Origin: SZAS-103 sp964449135
Lineage (GTDB): Bacteria > Pseudomonadota > Gammaproteobacteria > Xanthomonadales > Xanthomonadaceae
Assembly (NCBI GenBank): GCA_964449135.1
Contig: CAYUXZ010000007.1
Coordinates: 1-64,000, forward strand
Direction: 5' to 3'
Length of the DNA: 64,000 nt
Below are positions 63,913 to 64,000 of the stretch, one piece after another (within the stretch, counting starts at the first letter, position 1; the number at the start of each line of letters is the position of its first letter). The notes under the pieces are model-generated. The model was given only the letters and a program-made list of their open reading frames with translations, was not told the DNA's origin and did no database searches. Position numbers and translations under genes: made by a program.

Positions 63913-64000
63913 AAAGCGAGGCGAACATGTCAGCCTAATCTTCGTGCAAATAAAAGGCATAGCCTGTTCGCTTGCGGCTGAACACGCCTTTTAACAACCC

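Noticed and set aside
63658..63914. Several small open frames in the terminal repeat block
   Set aside because: The nucleotide sequence matches a dispersed repeat style with hairpins; frames on both strands are equally open and no start site is supported.

Overview
The window is about 64 kb of GC-rich, densely coding chromosome from a gammaproteobacterium, most likely Xanthomonadales/Lysobacterales and perhaps Rhodanobacteraceae-like. The main support is gene order: kdsD-kdsC-lptC-lptA-lptB-rpoN-hpf-hprK-rapZ-EIIA(Man)-ptsH-ptsI next to mgtE; purN-purM divergent from a DUF2066 gene, a CDP-alcohol phosphotransferase, a PerM-type protein and hda; a bifunctional XanB/ManC; and a cysNC fusion. 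Intergenic repeats of a style familiar from that group agree. The genus cannot be fixed from the sequence alone.

Layout. 1-6.4 kb (mostly minus): MASE1-GGDEF-EAL protein, GAF-GAF histidine kinase, DUF2785 exported protein, membrane LytTR regulator. 6.5-21.2 kb: acyltransferase, recQ, a zinc-ribbon Ser/Thr kinase with a membrane C-terminus, hrpA, an exported protein, relA and a TPR-like membrane protein. 21.2-26.2 kb: an AT-rich Sel1-like gene and a 1448-residue glycosyltransferase with three catalytic modules. 26.4-33.8 kb: mrcB, a small lipoprotein, a YoaA/DinG-type helicase, a VOC protein and tsaB (overlapping genes), then a convergent msrB-msrA pair. 33.9-37 kb is an accessory patch: zinc ribbon, ATP-grasp, VOC, DUF6868, a GFA-family gene and an AT-rich exported protein, with an attC-like integron recombination site between the last two. 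37.1-49.2 kb: mgtE, a lipoprotein, then the long minus-strand LPS/sigma54/PTS gene run. 49.2-56.8 kb: ibaG-murA, a DUF3108 gene, purN-purM and the DUF2066-to-hda operon. 56.9-63.5 kb: a GlsB/YeaQ-type protein, the amgK-murU recycling pair, xanB and cysD-cysNC. The last 0.5 kb is non-coding repeat.

Functional threads. Envelope construction dominates: KdsD/KdsC make Kdo, LptABC belong to LPS export, MurA and AmgK/MurU feed UDP-MurNAc precursors, PBP1b polymerises peptidoglycan, and XanB plus the large glycosyltransferase supply surface polysaccharide. A second thread is regulation by phosphate or nucleotides: c-di-GMP protein, histidine kinase, Ser/Thr kinase, RelA, and a PTS without a sugar permease but with HprK and RapZ.

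The least expected structure is in the repeats. Three intergenic copies (5.2, 16.6 and 26.3 kb) of an element each carry the same five consecutive stem-loops in the same order. One copy has a second repeat type nested in a loop, and relatives of that second type lie in the hprK leader. Other notable points are the attC-like site, an 83-bp inverted-repeat element that supplies the tsaB stop codon, and a small duplication of the murU start wedged between amgK and murU.
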